A DNA stretch of 8,638 bases from Flavobacteria bacterium RIFCSPLOWO2_12_FULL_31_7. Its GTDB lineage: Bacteria; Bacteroidota; Bacteroidia; Flavobacteriales; Flavobacteriaceae. Below, piece by piece: positions 1-7,131 of this stretch. The notes under the pieces were generated by a model that was not told the origin of the DNA, did no database searches, and saw only the letters and a list, made by a program, of their open reading frames with translations. How positions within the stretch are numbered: the first letter of the stretch is position 1; each line of letters opens with the position of its first letter. The translations under genes were made by a program, and so were the position numbers. The stretch spans positions 1 to 8,638 of the forward strand of contig MGWJ01000023.1 of assembly GCA_001800945.1 (NCBI GenBank), given 5' to 3'.

Positions 1-241
1 CATAAAAAGCGTTTTCCGAAGTGCCAAAAGTATGACAACCAATGTTGTTTGGATTGGCCACATAGGCTCTGATAGTTGGCGCATCACGTAGAAAAGGTGC
101 TTCTTCGTAAAATACTTTACTGTCTAATCGAGAAGCTGGAAATCCTAATGAAGTATCTGTGGCAAAATTTACATTTTGAACCAAAGCTTCATCAATTCTA
201 TCTTGTCTTTGTTGCGGAGTCAATTTCTTCCAATACTGCAT
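1..241 (-). CDS. PLP-dependent decarboxylase / aminotransferase-like protein, N-terminal fragment
   Basis: Eighty codons are readable on the minus strand from the ATG at 241-239 before the window ends, so the C-terminal part is missing. The protein starts MQYWKKLTPQQRQDRIDEAL and later reads NPNNIGCHTFGTSENAFY (residues 63-80). That second stretch resembles the 'NP..IGCHT.G.SE..F' segment near the N terminus of the group II pyridoxal-dependent decarboxylases that Bacteroidota annotations often call 'aspartate aminotransferase family' or 'pyridoxal-dependent decarboxylase'. Members are fold-type I PLP enzymes of the cytoplasm. The PLP-binding lysine lies outside the window, so neither activity nor substrate can be stated. 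The chosen ATG sits about 10 bases after the start expected from a TAAGTTTG -7 element. The frame is open across the whole fragment. Family assignment is from recalled resemblance only. Confidence 0.65.
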   Translation of the reverse strand, partial: MQYWKKLTPQQRQDRIDEALVQNVNFATDTSLGFPASRLDSKVFYEEAPFLRDAPTIRAYVANPNNIGCHTFGTSENAFY

Positions 242-257
242 ACCTATGTTTTTTTGA

Positions 258-265
258 CAAACTTA
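258..265 (-). promoter_or_regulatory. Candidate -7 promoter element TAAGTTTG
   Basis: On the minus strand the sequence TAAGTTTG matches the Bacteroidota -7 consensus TAnnTTTG and lies 16 bases before the ATG at 241. No convincing TTG/TTTG -33 element is seen at the usual 17-23 base spacing, so this is a half-supported promoter. If real, it lets the partial PLP-enzyme gene be transcribed separately from the hydrolase gene 76 bases upstream. Confidence 0.4.
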
Positions 266-317
266 GGCGACAACTTTCAGATAAAATATGATATTTGTTA
301 GGTTTTAATTTTGTAGA

Positions 318-1277
318 TTAAGCTTCTAATTTAGTAGAAATATGAAAAACCGCATCACCTTGATACACTACTGGCGCGTCGTTAACATTAATTAAATAAC
401 CAGCATGTGGTGCTTTCAATTTATGACTCACTTTTCCAAAAGGATCTGAAATGGTAGCCACTAATTCGCCTTTTTCTACAAAACTTCCAATAGTTTTTAA
501 GCCGTGAAACAATCCTGAAAAATTGGCTCTAATCCAATCCGATTTTTCTATGTAAATGGTATTGTGTGGTTCAGAAACTTGATGTTTCGGTTGTAGCATT
601 TTCAAATGTGATAAAAAACGTTTCGTGCCTTCTACTCCTTCATAAGTCACTTCGTTATTTATATCTACCGATTTTCCACCTTCGAACAATAACATTTTTA
701 CACCCATTTTGTCACAAGAACTTCTAAACGAACCTGCAATATTATTAGAAAACAAGGTAAAAGGTGCGCCAAAAACATCAGAAAGTATTTTTAATTCTTC
801 GTTATTGGGTACGATTCGAATTTGTGGTGCGTTGAATCTTCTCGCTCCCCCTGCATGAAAATCAATGGCATAATCTACATGTGGCACTATTTCTTTTAGA
901 ATATAATAGGCAAACTGACTCGCTAAAGAACCCGTTTTACTTCCAGGGAAAACTCGGTTTAAATCGCGACCATCAGGAAATTCTCTGGTTTGATTTACAA
1001 ATCCAAAAATATTAATAACTGGAATACAGATTATCGTACCACATTTTGGCTTATTGATTTTTTGAACTATTAATTCTCTTACAATTTCAGTTCCATTAAT
1101 TTCATCACCATGTAAACCAGCACTTAATAATACAACTGGGCCTTCTTTTTTACTTCTTTCTACAATAATAGGAATATGTAAATCGGTCATCGTATGCAAT
1201 TTTCCAATTTGCATATTGATGGTTTTACTTTCGCCAGGTAAAATAGTTTCTTTAAAAATGGTAATTTCTTTAAGCAT
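318..1277 (-). CDS. Succinylglutamate desuccinylase/aspartoacylase (AstE/AspA) family zinc hydrolase
   Basis: The 319-residue protein belongs to the zinc carboxypeptidase-like M14 family that cleaves N-acyl amino acids. Seen directly: the zinc-binding HGDE motif (H56 and E59) in GLHGDE, the arginine-containing DLNR motif (105-108), a third zinc ligand H141 in DFHAGG, and a probable catalytic glutamate E199 in LLFEGGK. The C-terminal part (about 235-319) reads as a small beta-barrel with KAPHAGYL, as in longer family members. All expected catalytic residues are present and the length is normal. No signal peptide is seen, so it is presumably cytoplasmic. The true substrate is unknown. In other flavobacteria I recall such genes near rimK-type ligases, but none is visible here. 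The gene is divergent from uvrC across 129 bases. The ATG at 1277-1275 gives a start that fits the family. Confidence 0.85.
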   Translation of the reverse strand: MLKEITIFKETILPGESKTINMQIGKLHTMTDLHIPIIVERSKKEGPVVLLSAGLHGDEINGTEIVRELIVQKINKPKCGTIICIPVINIFGFVNQTREFPDGRDLNRVFPGSKTGSLASQFAYYILKEIVPHVDYAIDFHAGGARRFNAPQIRIVPNNEELKILSDVFGAPFTLFSNNIAGSFRSSCDKMGVKMLLFEGGKSVDINNEVTYEGVEGTKRFLSHLKMLQPKHQVSEPHNTIYIEKSDWIRANFSGLFHGLKTIGSFVEKGELVATISDPFGKVSHKLKAPHAGYLINVNDAPVVYQGDAVFHISTKLEA

Positions 1278-1341
1278 AACTAGAAATATGTTTTTGCTAA
1301 AATAGTAAAAATTAGTTCATCGCAATTTAATAGATTTTTGT

Positions 1342-1349
1342 TATTTTTG
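1342..1349 (+). promoter_or_regulatory. Candidate -7 promoter element TATTTTTG upstream of uvrC
   Basis: TATTTTTG matches TAnnTTTG and lies 57 bases before the uvrC start, giving a predicted leader of roughly 50 bases. A good TTG -33 element is not seen at the expected distance. It is the best promoter candidate for uvrC and, by the 2-base gene spacing, for the patatin gene after it. Confidence 0.4.
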
Positions 1350-1371
1350 TGAGACTTTCTCAAGTCAAATG

Positions 1372-1395
1372 ACGGAACACTAAAAACGGAACACT
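1372..1395 (+). repeat. 10-bp direct repeat in the uvrC leader
   Basis: ACGGAACACT occurs at 1372-1381 and 1386-1395. A related word, CACTAAAAA, occurs at 1378-1386 and again at 1399-1407, running into the uvrC start codon. A four-codon open frame (ATG at 1369, stop at 1381-1383) overlaps the first copy. Short-word repetition of this kind is common in flavobacterial spacers, so a function is not implied. Confidence 0.55.
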
Positions 1396-1406
1396 GCCCA
1401 CTAAAA

Positions 1407-3194
1407 ATGACGCCACTCGAACTGCAAATCCAAACCTTACCTGATAATCCTGGTGTGTATCAGTATTACGACAAAGACAACAAGATTTTGTATGTAGGAA
1501 AAGCGAAAAATTTAAAAAAACGGGTTCAATCGTATTTTACCAAAAATCATGATAATTATAAAACTTCGGTTTTGGTAAAAAAGATTGTGACCATTAAACA
1601 CATTGTCGTTCCAACAGAAACCGATGCGTTATTATTGGAAAACAATTTGATTAAAACCTTACAACCGAGATATAATGTATTGCTTCGTGATGACAAAACC
1701 TATCCATGGATTTGCATCAAAAAAGAAGCGTTCCCAAGAGTTTTTCCTACACGAAAAATGATAAAAGATGGTTCGGAATATTTTGGTCCGTATACGAGTT
1801 TCAAAACCGTGAACACCTTATTAGAATTAATTAAAGAATTGTATCCGTTACGAACCTGTAATTTCGATTTGTCTTTAGGAAATATCAAATCTGGAAAATA
1901 TAAAGTGTGTTTAGAATATCACATTGGCAATTGCAAAGGCGGCTGTGAAGGCTATGAAACTCAAGAACATTATCAAAATCAAATTACGGCAATTCGAGAA
2001 ATTTTAAAAGGAAATTTCAAAGAAAGTTTAAAAGATTTCAAAAATCACATGCAAGTTTTAGCTTCCGAAATGAAGTTTGAAGAAGCCCAAAAAATCAAAG
2101 ATAAAATTGAAGTTTTAGAAAATTATCAGGCCAAATCGACTATTTTAAATCCGAAAATTACGAATGTAGATGTGTTTTCGATTATTTCAGATGAAACGAT
2201 GGCGTATGTGAATTTTTTACAGATTTCTCACGGTGCAATTATTCGTTCTCACACCTTAGAATTGAAGAAAAAGTTAGACGAAACTGACGGAGAATTATTA
2301 GAATTAGCTGTGGTGGAAATTCGAGAACGTTTCTTCTTAACTTCTCGAGAAATTATCGTACCTTTTGAGATAGATTTAGGAGAAAACATTAAAGTTACCG
2401 TTCCGAAATTAGGCGATAAAAAAGAAATCTTAAACCTGTCGGAACGCAATGCGAAATATTATCGTTTAGATCAGTTAAAACAGATCAAAATTGTAGATCC
2501 AGACCGTCATACCAACAGAATTATGGCGCAAATGCAAAAAGACTTACGACTTTCTGTAGAACATCGACATATTGAATGTTTTGATAATTCGAATATCCAA
2601 GGAACCAATCCAGTTTCCGCTTGTGTGGTTTTTAAAGATGGAAAAGCTAGTAAAAAAGATTACCGTCATTTTAATATCAAAACCGTGGAAGGTCCGAATG
2701 ACTTTGCTTCCATGGAAGAAGTGGTATACAGAAGATACAAAAGATTACTCGATGAAAAAGAACCTTTACCACAACTAATAATTATTGATGGCGGAAAAGG
2801 ACAATTATCATCAGCTTTAAAAAGTTTAGAAGATTTGGGTTTACGAGGAAAAATTGCCATTATCGGAATTGCCAAAAGACTAGAAGAATTATTTTATCCT
2901 GATGATCCGATTCCTTTATATTTAGATAAGAAAAGTGAAACGTTAAAAATTATTCAACAATTAAGAAACGAAGCGCACCGATTTGGCATCACACATCATA
3001 GAGATAAAAGAAGTAAGTCTGCCTTAAATTCTTCAGTAGAAAGCATACCAGGAATTGGTGAAAAAACGATGATTACACTAATTTCTCACTTCAAAAGTGT
3101 CAAAAGATTAAAAGAAGCCACAGAAAAAGAAATTTCTGACATAATTGGACTTTCAAAAGCAAAAAAAATTACCGACTTTTACAAAAAAGATTAA
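1407..3194 (+). CDS. uvrC: Excinuclease ABC subunit C (UvrC)
   Basis: UvrC is the dual-incision nuclease of UvrABC nucleotide excision repair, cutting on both sides of a lesion after UvrA/UvrB loading. The 595-residue length is normal. Domains in order: GIY-YIG nuclease for the 3' cut (about 13-95), with GVY at 16-18, Y29-V-G, R39 and E78; a cysteine set C151, C168, C176, C180 matching the iron-sulfur cluster cysteines described for E. coli UvrC; a UVR/UvrB-contact coiled coil (about 203-238); the RNase H-like nuclease for the 5' cut (about 380-540), with likely acidic residues D393 (FDNSN), D432 (NDFASM) and D461 (IDGGKGQL) and H531 (HHRDKR); and C-terminal helix-hairpin-helix motifs around PGIGEKT (548-554) and IIGLSKAK (579-586). 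All key residues are present. The ATG at 1407 gives the expected N terminus. The stop is followed after 2 bases by the patatin gene, suggesting co-transcription. Confidence 0.97.
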   Translation: MTPLELQIQTLPDNPGVYQYYDKDNKILYVGKAKNLKKRVQSYFTKNHDNYKTSVLVKKIVTIKHIVVPTETDALLLENNLIKTLQPRYNVLLRDDKTYPWICIKKEAFPRVFPTRKMIKDGSEYFGPYTSFKTVNTLLELIKELYPLRTCNFDLSLGNIKSGKYKVCLEYHIGNCKGGCEGYETQEHYQNQITAIREILKGNFKESLKDFKNHMQVLASEMKFEEAQKIKDKIEVLENYQAKSTILNPKITNVDVFSIISDETMAYVNFLQISHGAIIRSHTLELKKKLDETDGELLELAVVEIRERFFLTSREIIVPFEIDLGENIKVTVPKLGDKKEILNLSERNAKYYRLDQLKQIKIVDPDRHTNRIMAQMQKDLRLSVEHRHIECFDNSNIQGTNPVSACVVFKDGKASKKDYRHFNIKTVEGPNDFASMEEVVYRRYKRLLDEKEPLPQLIIIDGGKGQLSSALKSLEDLGLRGKIAIIGIAKRLEELFYPDDPIPLYLDKKSETLKIIQQLRNEAHRFGITHHRDKRSKSALNSSVESIPGIGEKTMITLISHFKSVKRLKEATEKEISDIIGLSKAKKITDFYKKD

Positions 3195-3196
3195 AA

Positions 3197-5446
3197 ATGA
3201 CAAAGAGCCAAGTAAAAAGTAAAAAGAAACAAGTTAATTACCTGTATGGTAGACTTCCTTGTATAATACTTTTTACTTGGATCTTTTTACTTGGATCTTT
3301 TACCACTCAAGCACAAGACACCATCAAAAAACCAAAAATTGGATTGGTACTTTCTGGTGGTGGCGCCAAAGGTTTGGCACATATTGGTGTGTTAAAAGTT
3401 ATCGATTCTTTAGGAATTAAAATTGATTATATTGGCGGAACCAGTATGGGTGCGATTGTTGGTGGAATGTATGCTTCGGGTTACACCGGAAAACAATTAG
3501 ATTCCATTTTCAAAACCTTAACGATTGACGATTTAGTTCAAGATAATATTCCTAGAAAATCTAAAATTCTTATCAACAAAAGAAATGACGATATCTACGC
3601 GTTAGTTTTGCCTTTTAAAAAGCTAAAATTAGAAACGCCTAACGCCTTGTCAAAAGGATTATATAATTTTAATTTTTTGTCGAAAATTAGTTATCATGTT
3701 AGAAATACTCGTGATTTTAAAAAACTACCAATTCCTTTTTTCTGCATGGCAACAGACATTGAAACAGGACAACAAGTGGTTTTAGATAAAGGTATTTTTC
3801 CACAAGCTTTAGTAGCCAGTAGCTCCATTCCAAGTATTTTTTATCCTATTGAAATTGACGGTAAATTGCTAATTGATGGCGGTGTAACCAATAATTACCC
3901 AGTTGAAAAACTAAGAGAATTAGGCGTTGATTTTGTAATTGGTGTGGACGTGCAAGAAGAACTAAAAACCAGAAAAGATTTACAAGGAATTACCACAATT
4001 TTTGGGCAAATTTCTAATTTCAACACGCAAAGTCAAATGGAAAGTAAGCGTAAACTTACCGACATTTACATCAAACCTAACATAAAAGGCTTCAATGTAT
4101 TATCATTTGAAAACGGAAAAAAAATTATTGAAAATGGAGAAAATGAAGCTAGAAAATTTTTAAAAGAATTGGCTGTTTTTCAAAATAATGATTACCAAAA
4201 ACCTCAATTAACGCCAGTTAAAGATTCTATTTACGTGGGAAACATTGGTTTTACAGAGTTAAAAAATTATACACGAGCTTATGTGCTAGGAAAATTGCGT
4301 TTTAAACCCAATACTAAAATTAGTTTTCAAGATTTTCAAAATGGTATACAAAATCTGAATAATACCCAAAATTTTAGTTCAGTAAGATATCAGTTTAATG
4401 ATAAAGACATTTTTATCGCTTTACGAGAAAATAAAATTAATACGTTTTTAAAGTTTGCCCTACATTTTGATGAATTATACAAGAGTAGTGCTTTAATTAA
4501 CATCACTCATAAAAAATTGTTTTCTAAAAATGACATGGTTTCTTTGGATGTGATTTTAGGTGATAATTTCAGATACGATTTCAACTATTTAATTGATAAT
4601 GGCTATTATTTCAGTTTTGGTATTTCCTCAAACTTAAATAAATTTAATAAAAACATAAATAATGCCTTTGGAATTGAAAATTATTTAAACAACAATTTTG
4701 ACAAAATCAATTTAGATTATTCTAGTTTGAGTAATAAAATCTTTGTTCAAACCGTTTTTTTAAGAAAATATAACATTGGTGGTGGATTAGAATTACAACA
4801 ACTAAGTTTGAAATCAGAAAACCTACCTCGTGCCAATAAAACCATTGAAGACAGTAACTATTTATCCTTTTTTGGATATTTAAATCACGATACGTTTGAC
4901 AATAAATTTTTTCCAAAAAGAGGCTGGTATTTTAAAAGTAATTTTAATTATTATTTTGATTCGTCAGATTATACGAATCAATTCAATAAATTTTCTATTG
5001 CCAAAGCGGATATGGCTATCGCGTTTACACCTCTAAAAAAACTTTCTATAACCATACAAAATGAAGGTGGATTTAAAGTTGGCTATTCTTCATTACCTTA
5101 TTTCGATTTTGTTTTGGGCGGATATGGGTTTAAAGACACCAACAACATTCGTCCGTTTTATGGGTATGATTTTTTAGGCTTAAGCGGAAATTCTTATGTA
5201 AAAGCCAGCTCAGTAGTTGATTATGAATTTTATAAAAAAAACCACATCAATTTCACTTATAATGCTTCCATCGTAGGAAATTTTATATTTAATTCGACTA
5301 AAACTTGGTTAAACAAACCTTCTTTTACAGGGTTCGGATTGGGCTATGGATTAGAAACACTGGTAGGTCCAGTTGAAATTAAATATACTTGGTCTCCAGA
5401 AACACATTTCTCTGCTTTTTGGTTTAATTTAGGCTTCATTTTTTAA
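3197..5446 (+). CDS. Exported patatin-like phospholipase with POTRA-like segment and Omp85-type outer-membrane barrel
   Basis: The 749-residue protein combines a lipid acyl hydrolase with a membrane barrel, resembling PlpD/type Vd autotransporters and the patatin family of Bacteroidota. Layout: basic N terminus with hydrophobic stretch (about 20-35) and likely signal peptidase I cut near A39-Q40; patatin domain (about 46-325) with oxyanion-hole GGGAKG (54-59), nucleophile S83 in GTSMG and catalytic D227 in DGGVTNNYP; a POTRA-like segment (about 345-411); then a beta-rich barrel to the C-terminal phenylalanine of FNLGFIF. Hydrolase residues are intact, so phospholipase or lysophospholipase activity is plausible. 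Whether the patatin part faces the periplasm or the surface cannot be told. ATG 3197 is the only ATG before the patatin motif in this frame. Residues 1-19 are lysine-rich and derive from repetitive, spacer-like DNA. The gene lies 2 bases after uvrC, but no functional link to repair is apparent. Confidence 0.9.
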   Translation: MTKSQVKSKKKQVNYLYGRLPCIILFTWIFLLGSFTTQAQDTIKKPKIGLVLSGGGAKGLAHIGVLKVIDSLGIKIDYIGGTSMGAIVGGMYASGYTGKQLDSIFKTLTIDDLVQDNIPRKSKILINKRNDDIYALVLPFKKLKLETPNALSKGLYNFNFLSKISYHVRNTRDFKKLPIPFFCMATDIETGQQVVLDKGIFPQALVASSSIPSIFYPIEIDGKLLIDGGVTNNYPVEKLRELGVDFVIGVDVQEELKTRKDLQGITTIFGQISNFNTQSQMESKRKLTDIYIKPNIKGFNVLSFENGKKIIENGENEARKFLKELAVFQNNDYQKPQLTPVKDSIYVGNIGFTELKNYTRAYVLGKLRFKPNTKISFQDFQNGIQNLNNTQNFSSVRYQFNDKDIFIALRENKINTFLKFALHFDELYKSSALINITHKKLFSKNDMVSLDVILGDNFRYDFNYLIDNGYYFSFGISSNLNKFNKNINNAFGIENYLNNNFDKINLDYSSLSNKIFVQTVFLRKYNIGGGLELQQLSLKSENLPRANKTIEDSNYLSFFGYLNHDTFDNKFFPKRGWYFKSNFNYYFDSSDYTNQFNKFSIAKADMAIAFTPLKKLSITIQNEGGFKVGYSSLPYFDFVLGGYGFKDTNNIRPFYGYDFLGLSGNSYVKASSVVDYEFYKKNHINFTYNASIVGNFIFNSTKTWLNKPSFTGFGLGYGLETLVGPVEIKYTWSPETHFSAFWFNLGFIF
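3208..3280 (+). repeat. 14-bp inverted repeat within the first codons of the patatin gene
   Basis: CCAAGTAAAAAGTA (3208-3221) is the exact reverse complement of TACTTTTTACTTGG (3267-3280), with 45 bases between. Inside, ACAAG (3229-3233) can pair with CTTGT (3258-3262). The mRNA could fold into a long hairpin starting 11 bases after the first base of the start codon. The arms are A/T-rich and repetitive (AAGTAAAAAGTAAAAAG), so the fold may be modest in strength. Confidence 0.7.
3269..3296 (+). repeat. 14-bp tandem duplication in the signal-peptide codons
   Basis: CTTTTTACTTGGAT occurs twice with no gap (3269-3282 and 3283-3296), and a partial third copy begins at 3297. Because 14 is not a multiple of three, the copies are read in different frames and encode different hydrophobic residues (about residues 25-34). 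Gain or loss of one copy would shift the frame before the patatin domain. Confidence 0.85.
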
Positions 5447-5450
5447 TTAA

Positions 5451-5482
5451 ATATTTTCATTTGGTTAATTAAGTGAAAATAT
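5451..5482 (+). repeat. 9-bp palindrome between the patatin and permease genes
   Basis: ATATTTTCA (5451-5459) is the exact reverse complement of TGAAAATAT (5474-5482). The 14 bases between can add A-T and G-T pairs. It starts 4 bases after the patatin stop and overlaps the -33/spacer part of the permease promoter. It lacks a trailing T-run, so it is a weak terminator candidate. An operator or mRNA-end hairpin is equally possible. Confidence 0.6.
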
Positions 5483-5492
5483 CCTATATTTG
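5460..5492 (+). promoter_or_regulatory. Bacteroidota-type promoter for the permease gene
   Basis: TTTG (5460-5463) and TATATTTG (5485-5492) match the -33 TTTG and -7 TAnnTTTG elements, separated by 21 bases, within the range reported for flavobacteria. The expected start is near 5498-5500, about 16-18 bases before the ATG at 5516. It is the best-formed promoter in the window. Its -33 element lies in the loop of a palindrome. Confidence 0.65.
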
Positions 5493-5515
5493 GCGCAACA
5501 AAAAATTATTACTTT

Positions 5516-6979
5516 ATGTCTATTTGGAGAGTTAAACCTGTATCGGCTTTTGAAGCGGATATGAAAAAAAGTGAATTAAAGCGCGTTTTAGGTAAATGGA
5601 GCTTAACAGCTATTGGTATTGGAGCTATTATTGGTGGTGGTATTTTTGTACTTACCGGAACTGGAGCTTATTATCACGCTGGACCAGCATTAGCCATTTC
5701 ATTTATTATTGCAGGTATTGCTTGTGTATTTGCTGCTTTATGTTATTCTGAATTTGCTTCCATTTTACCTGTAGAAGGTTCTGCTTATGCATACGCATAC
5801 GGAACAATTGGTGAAGTTTTCGCTTGGATTATAGGTTGGGGATTAATCTTAGAATATGCCATGGGTTCCATGACGGTTGCCGTTTCTTGGTCCGGATATT
5901 TTAACAAACTACTCAAAATGTTTGGCATAAAACTCCCAGAATGGCTAACTGCAGATCCAGCAAGTTATACTGGTGAAGGATTCTCTATGAATTTACCTGC
6001 ATTCTTAATTGTATTATTTGTAATTTCAATCCTTATTAAAGGTACAAAAAGTGCAGCTAACGCAAATAACTTCATTGTAATATTAAAAGTTTCAGCCGTT
6101 ATTTTCGTAATTATTGCTGGTGCATTTTTTATCAACATGGATAACTGGTCACCATTTATTCCAGAAGTAACTCAAATCGTTGACAAAGCAGGAACACATC
6201 AGGCATACGGTGTAGGTGGAATTGTTTCTGGAGCTGCAGCTATTTTCTTTGCTTATGTTGGTTTCGATGCGGTTTCTACGCAAGCAGGGGAAGCTATCAA
6301 TCCTAAAAAAGACGTTCCTTTCGCAATTATTGCCTCATTATTAGTATGTACGGTTTTATATATTTTAGTTTCATTAGTATTAACTGGTATGATGAGTTAC
6401 CAAGATTTTAATCCACTTGGAAAATATCCAGAAGCGATTAAAGCACCTGTAGCTTATGCTTTTGATATTGCTGGACAAGCTTGGGCTGGTTATATTATTA
6501 CAATTGCGGCTACAGTTGGTTTAATTTCTGTATTAATGGTAATGATTATGGGACAATCTAGAATTTTCTTAGGAATGTCTAAAGACGGATTAATTCCTTC
6601 TGTTTTCTCAAAAATTAATCCATTATCTGGAACACCAAAAAATAACTTAATGATTTTAGGTGGATTTATTGCAATTGTTGCAGCTTTTACTCCTATCAAC
6701 AAATTAGCGGATATGACAAGTTTTGGTACTTTATTTGCCTTCACTATGGTGTGTATCGCGGTTTGGATTTTAAGAGTAAAACAACCAGGTTTAGAACGTA
6801 CTTTTAAAGTTCCGGCTTTACCAGTAATTGCCGTTTGTGGTATTGCTATCAATACTTATTTAATGATCAACTTAAGTCATGATGCGCAATTATTATCTTT
6901 AGGATGGTTAGCTATCGGAATTTTAGTTTACTTCTTATACGGAAAACGAAATTCAAAACTGAATAACGAAAAAGAATAA
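5516..6979 (+). CDS. APC-superfamily amino acid permease, cationic amino acid transporter (CAT)-like
   Basis: The 487-residue inner-membrane protein has the hydrophobic pattern of about 12 membrane helices, beginning near residue 29. The N-terminal cytoplasmic stretch (MSIWRVKP ... LKRVLGKW) followed by GIGAIIGGGIFVLTG (34-48) is the hallmark first helix of CAT-type members, where the glycine-rich break helps bind the amino acid backbone. FFAYVGFDAVSTQAGEAINP (244-263) and GQSRIFLGMSKDGLIPSVF (346-364) are further family-typical segments. A likely role is uptake or exchange of amino acids; the specific substrate cannot be read from sequence. Many family members have GAGIF where this one has GGGIF (40-44), probably a lineage variant. 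The gene has its own promoter and a strong terminator, so it appears monocistronic. Confidence 0.92.
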   Translation: MSIWRVKPVSAFEADMKKSELKRVLGKWSLTAIGIGAIIGGGIFVLTGTGAYYHAGPALAISFIIAGIACVFAALCYSEFASILPVEGSAYAYAYGTIGEVFAWIIGWGLILEYAMGSMTVAVSWSGYFNKLLKMFGIKLPEWLTADPASYTGEGFSMNLPAFLIVLFVISILIKGTKSAANANNFIVILKVSAVIFVIIAGAFFINMDNWSPFIPEVTQIVDKAGTHQAYGVGGIVSGAAAIFFAYVGFDAVSTQAGEAINPKKDVPFAIIASLLVCTVLYILVSLVLTGMMSYQDFNPLGKYPEAIKAPVAYAFDIAGQAWAGYIITIAATVGLISVLMVMIMGQSRIFLGMSKDGLIPSVFSKINPLSGTPKNNLMILGGFIAIVAAFTPINKLADMTSFGTLFAFTMVCIAVWILRVKQPGLERTFKVPALPVIAVCGIAINTYLMINLSHDAQLLSLGWLAIGILVYFLYGKRNSKLNNEKE

Positions 6980-6984
6980 TATTT

Positions 6985-7017
6985 AAAAACGACTTCCAAT
7001 TGAAGTCGTTTTTTTTT
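6985..7017 (+). terminator. Intrinsic terminator of the permease gene
   Basis: AACGACTTC (6988-6996) and GAAGTCGTT (7002-7010) form a perfect 9-bp stem with a 5-base loop. Three more A-U pairs are possible, and the stem runs into nine T's (7009-7017). It starts 5 bases after the permease stop codon. Upstream A's also give partial function in the reverse direction, but no convergent gene is present. Confidence 0.92.
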
Positions 7018-7038
7018 AATTTTTATCAATTTTTTTTC

Positions 7039-7046
7039 TAAATTTG
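7039..7046 (+). promoter_or_regulatory. Candidate -7 promoter element TAAATTTG for the hmgA leader
   Basis: TAAATTTG matches TAnnTTTG and predicts a transcript start near 7053, about 165 bases before hmgA and about 13 bases before a small open frame. The -33 position is only T/A-rich. I see no other TAnnTTTG between here and hmgA, which makes this the leading promoter candidate for the hmgA-hppD unit. Confidence 0.45.
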
Positions 7047-7065
7047 TTATACTAAAAATGCTATA

Positions 7066-7131
7066 ATGCTACCTTCTTTTAAAGATTTACTAGCTCACCT
7101 TAAATTCCTTATCAAGAGAAATCCTGAATGA
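7066..7131 (+). CDS. Possible 21-residue leader peptide upstream of hmgA
   Basis: An ATG at 7066 opens a 21-codon frame ending in TGA at 7129-7131. The peptide begins MLPSFKDLLAHL and ends KRNPE. It has five leucines (CTA, TTA, CTA, CTT, CTT), two phenylalanines and no tyrosine. Another ATG at 7058 is stopped after two codons. The frame starts just after the predicted transcript start, and its stop codon lies in the loop of the next hairpin, the geometry of a leader peptide. No homologue is recognised. Such a short frame can arise by chance, so translation is unproven. Confidence 0.3.
   Translation: MLPSFKDLLAHLKFLIKRNPE

Noticed and set aside
76..291. 71-codon plus-strand open frame
   Set aside because: It lies antisense to the PLP-enzyme fragment, whose minus-strand reading gives a recognisable protein. 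The plus-strand translation looks random.
284..296. AAATATGATATTT near-palindrome between the two minus-strand genes
   Set aside because: It is only six A/T pairs with a one-base centre and no T-run, too weak to call an operator or terminator.
3257..3266. Cysteine at patatin residue 22 as a lipoprotein lipobox
   Set aside because: It precedes the hydrophobic stretch instead of following it, and the residues before it do not fit the lipobox.
5443..5472. Repeated TTAATTAA words (also near 7150 and 8380)
   Set aside because: Such 8-base A/T words are expected by chance in DNA this AT-rich, and they have no consistent position relative to genes.
6490..6852. 120-codon minus-strand open frame inside the permease gene
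   Set aside because: It is the antisense shadow of the membrane-helix codons. There is no promoter, and the permease frame is clearly the real one.
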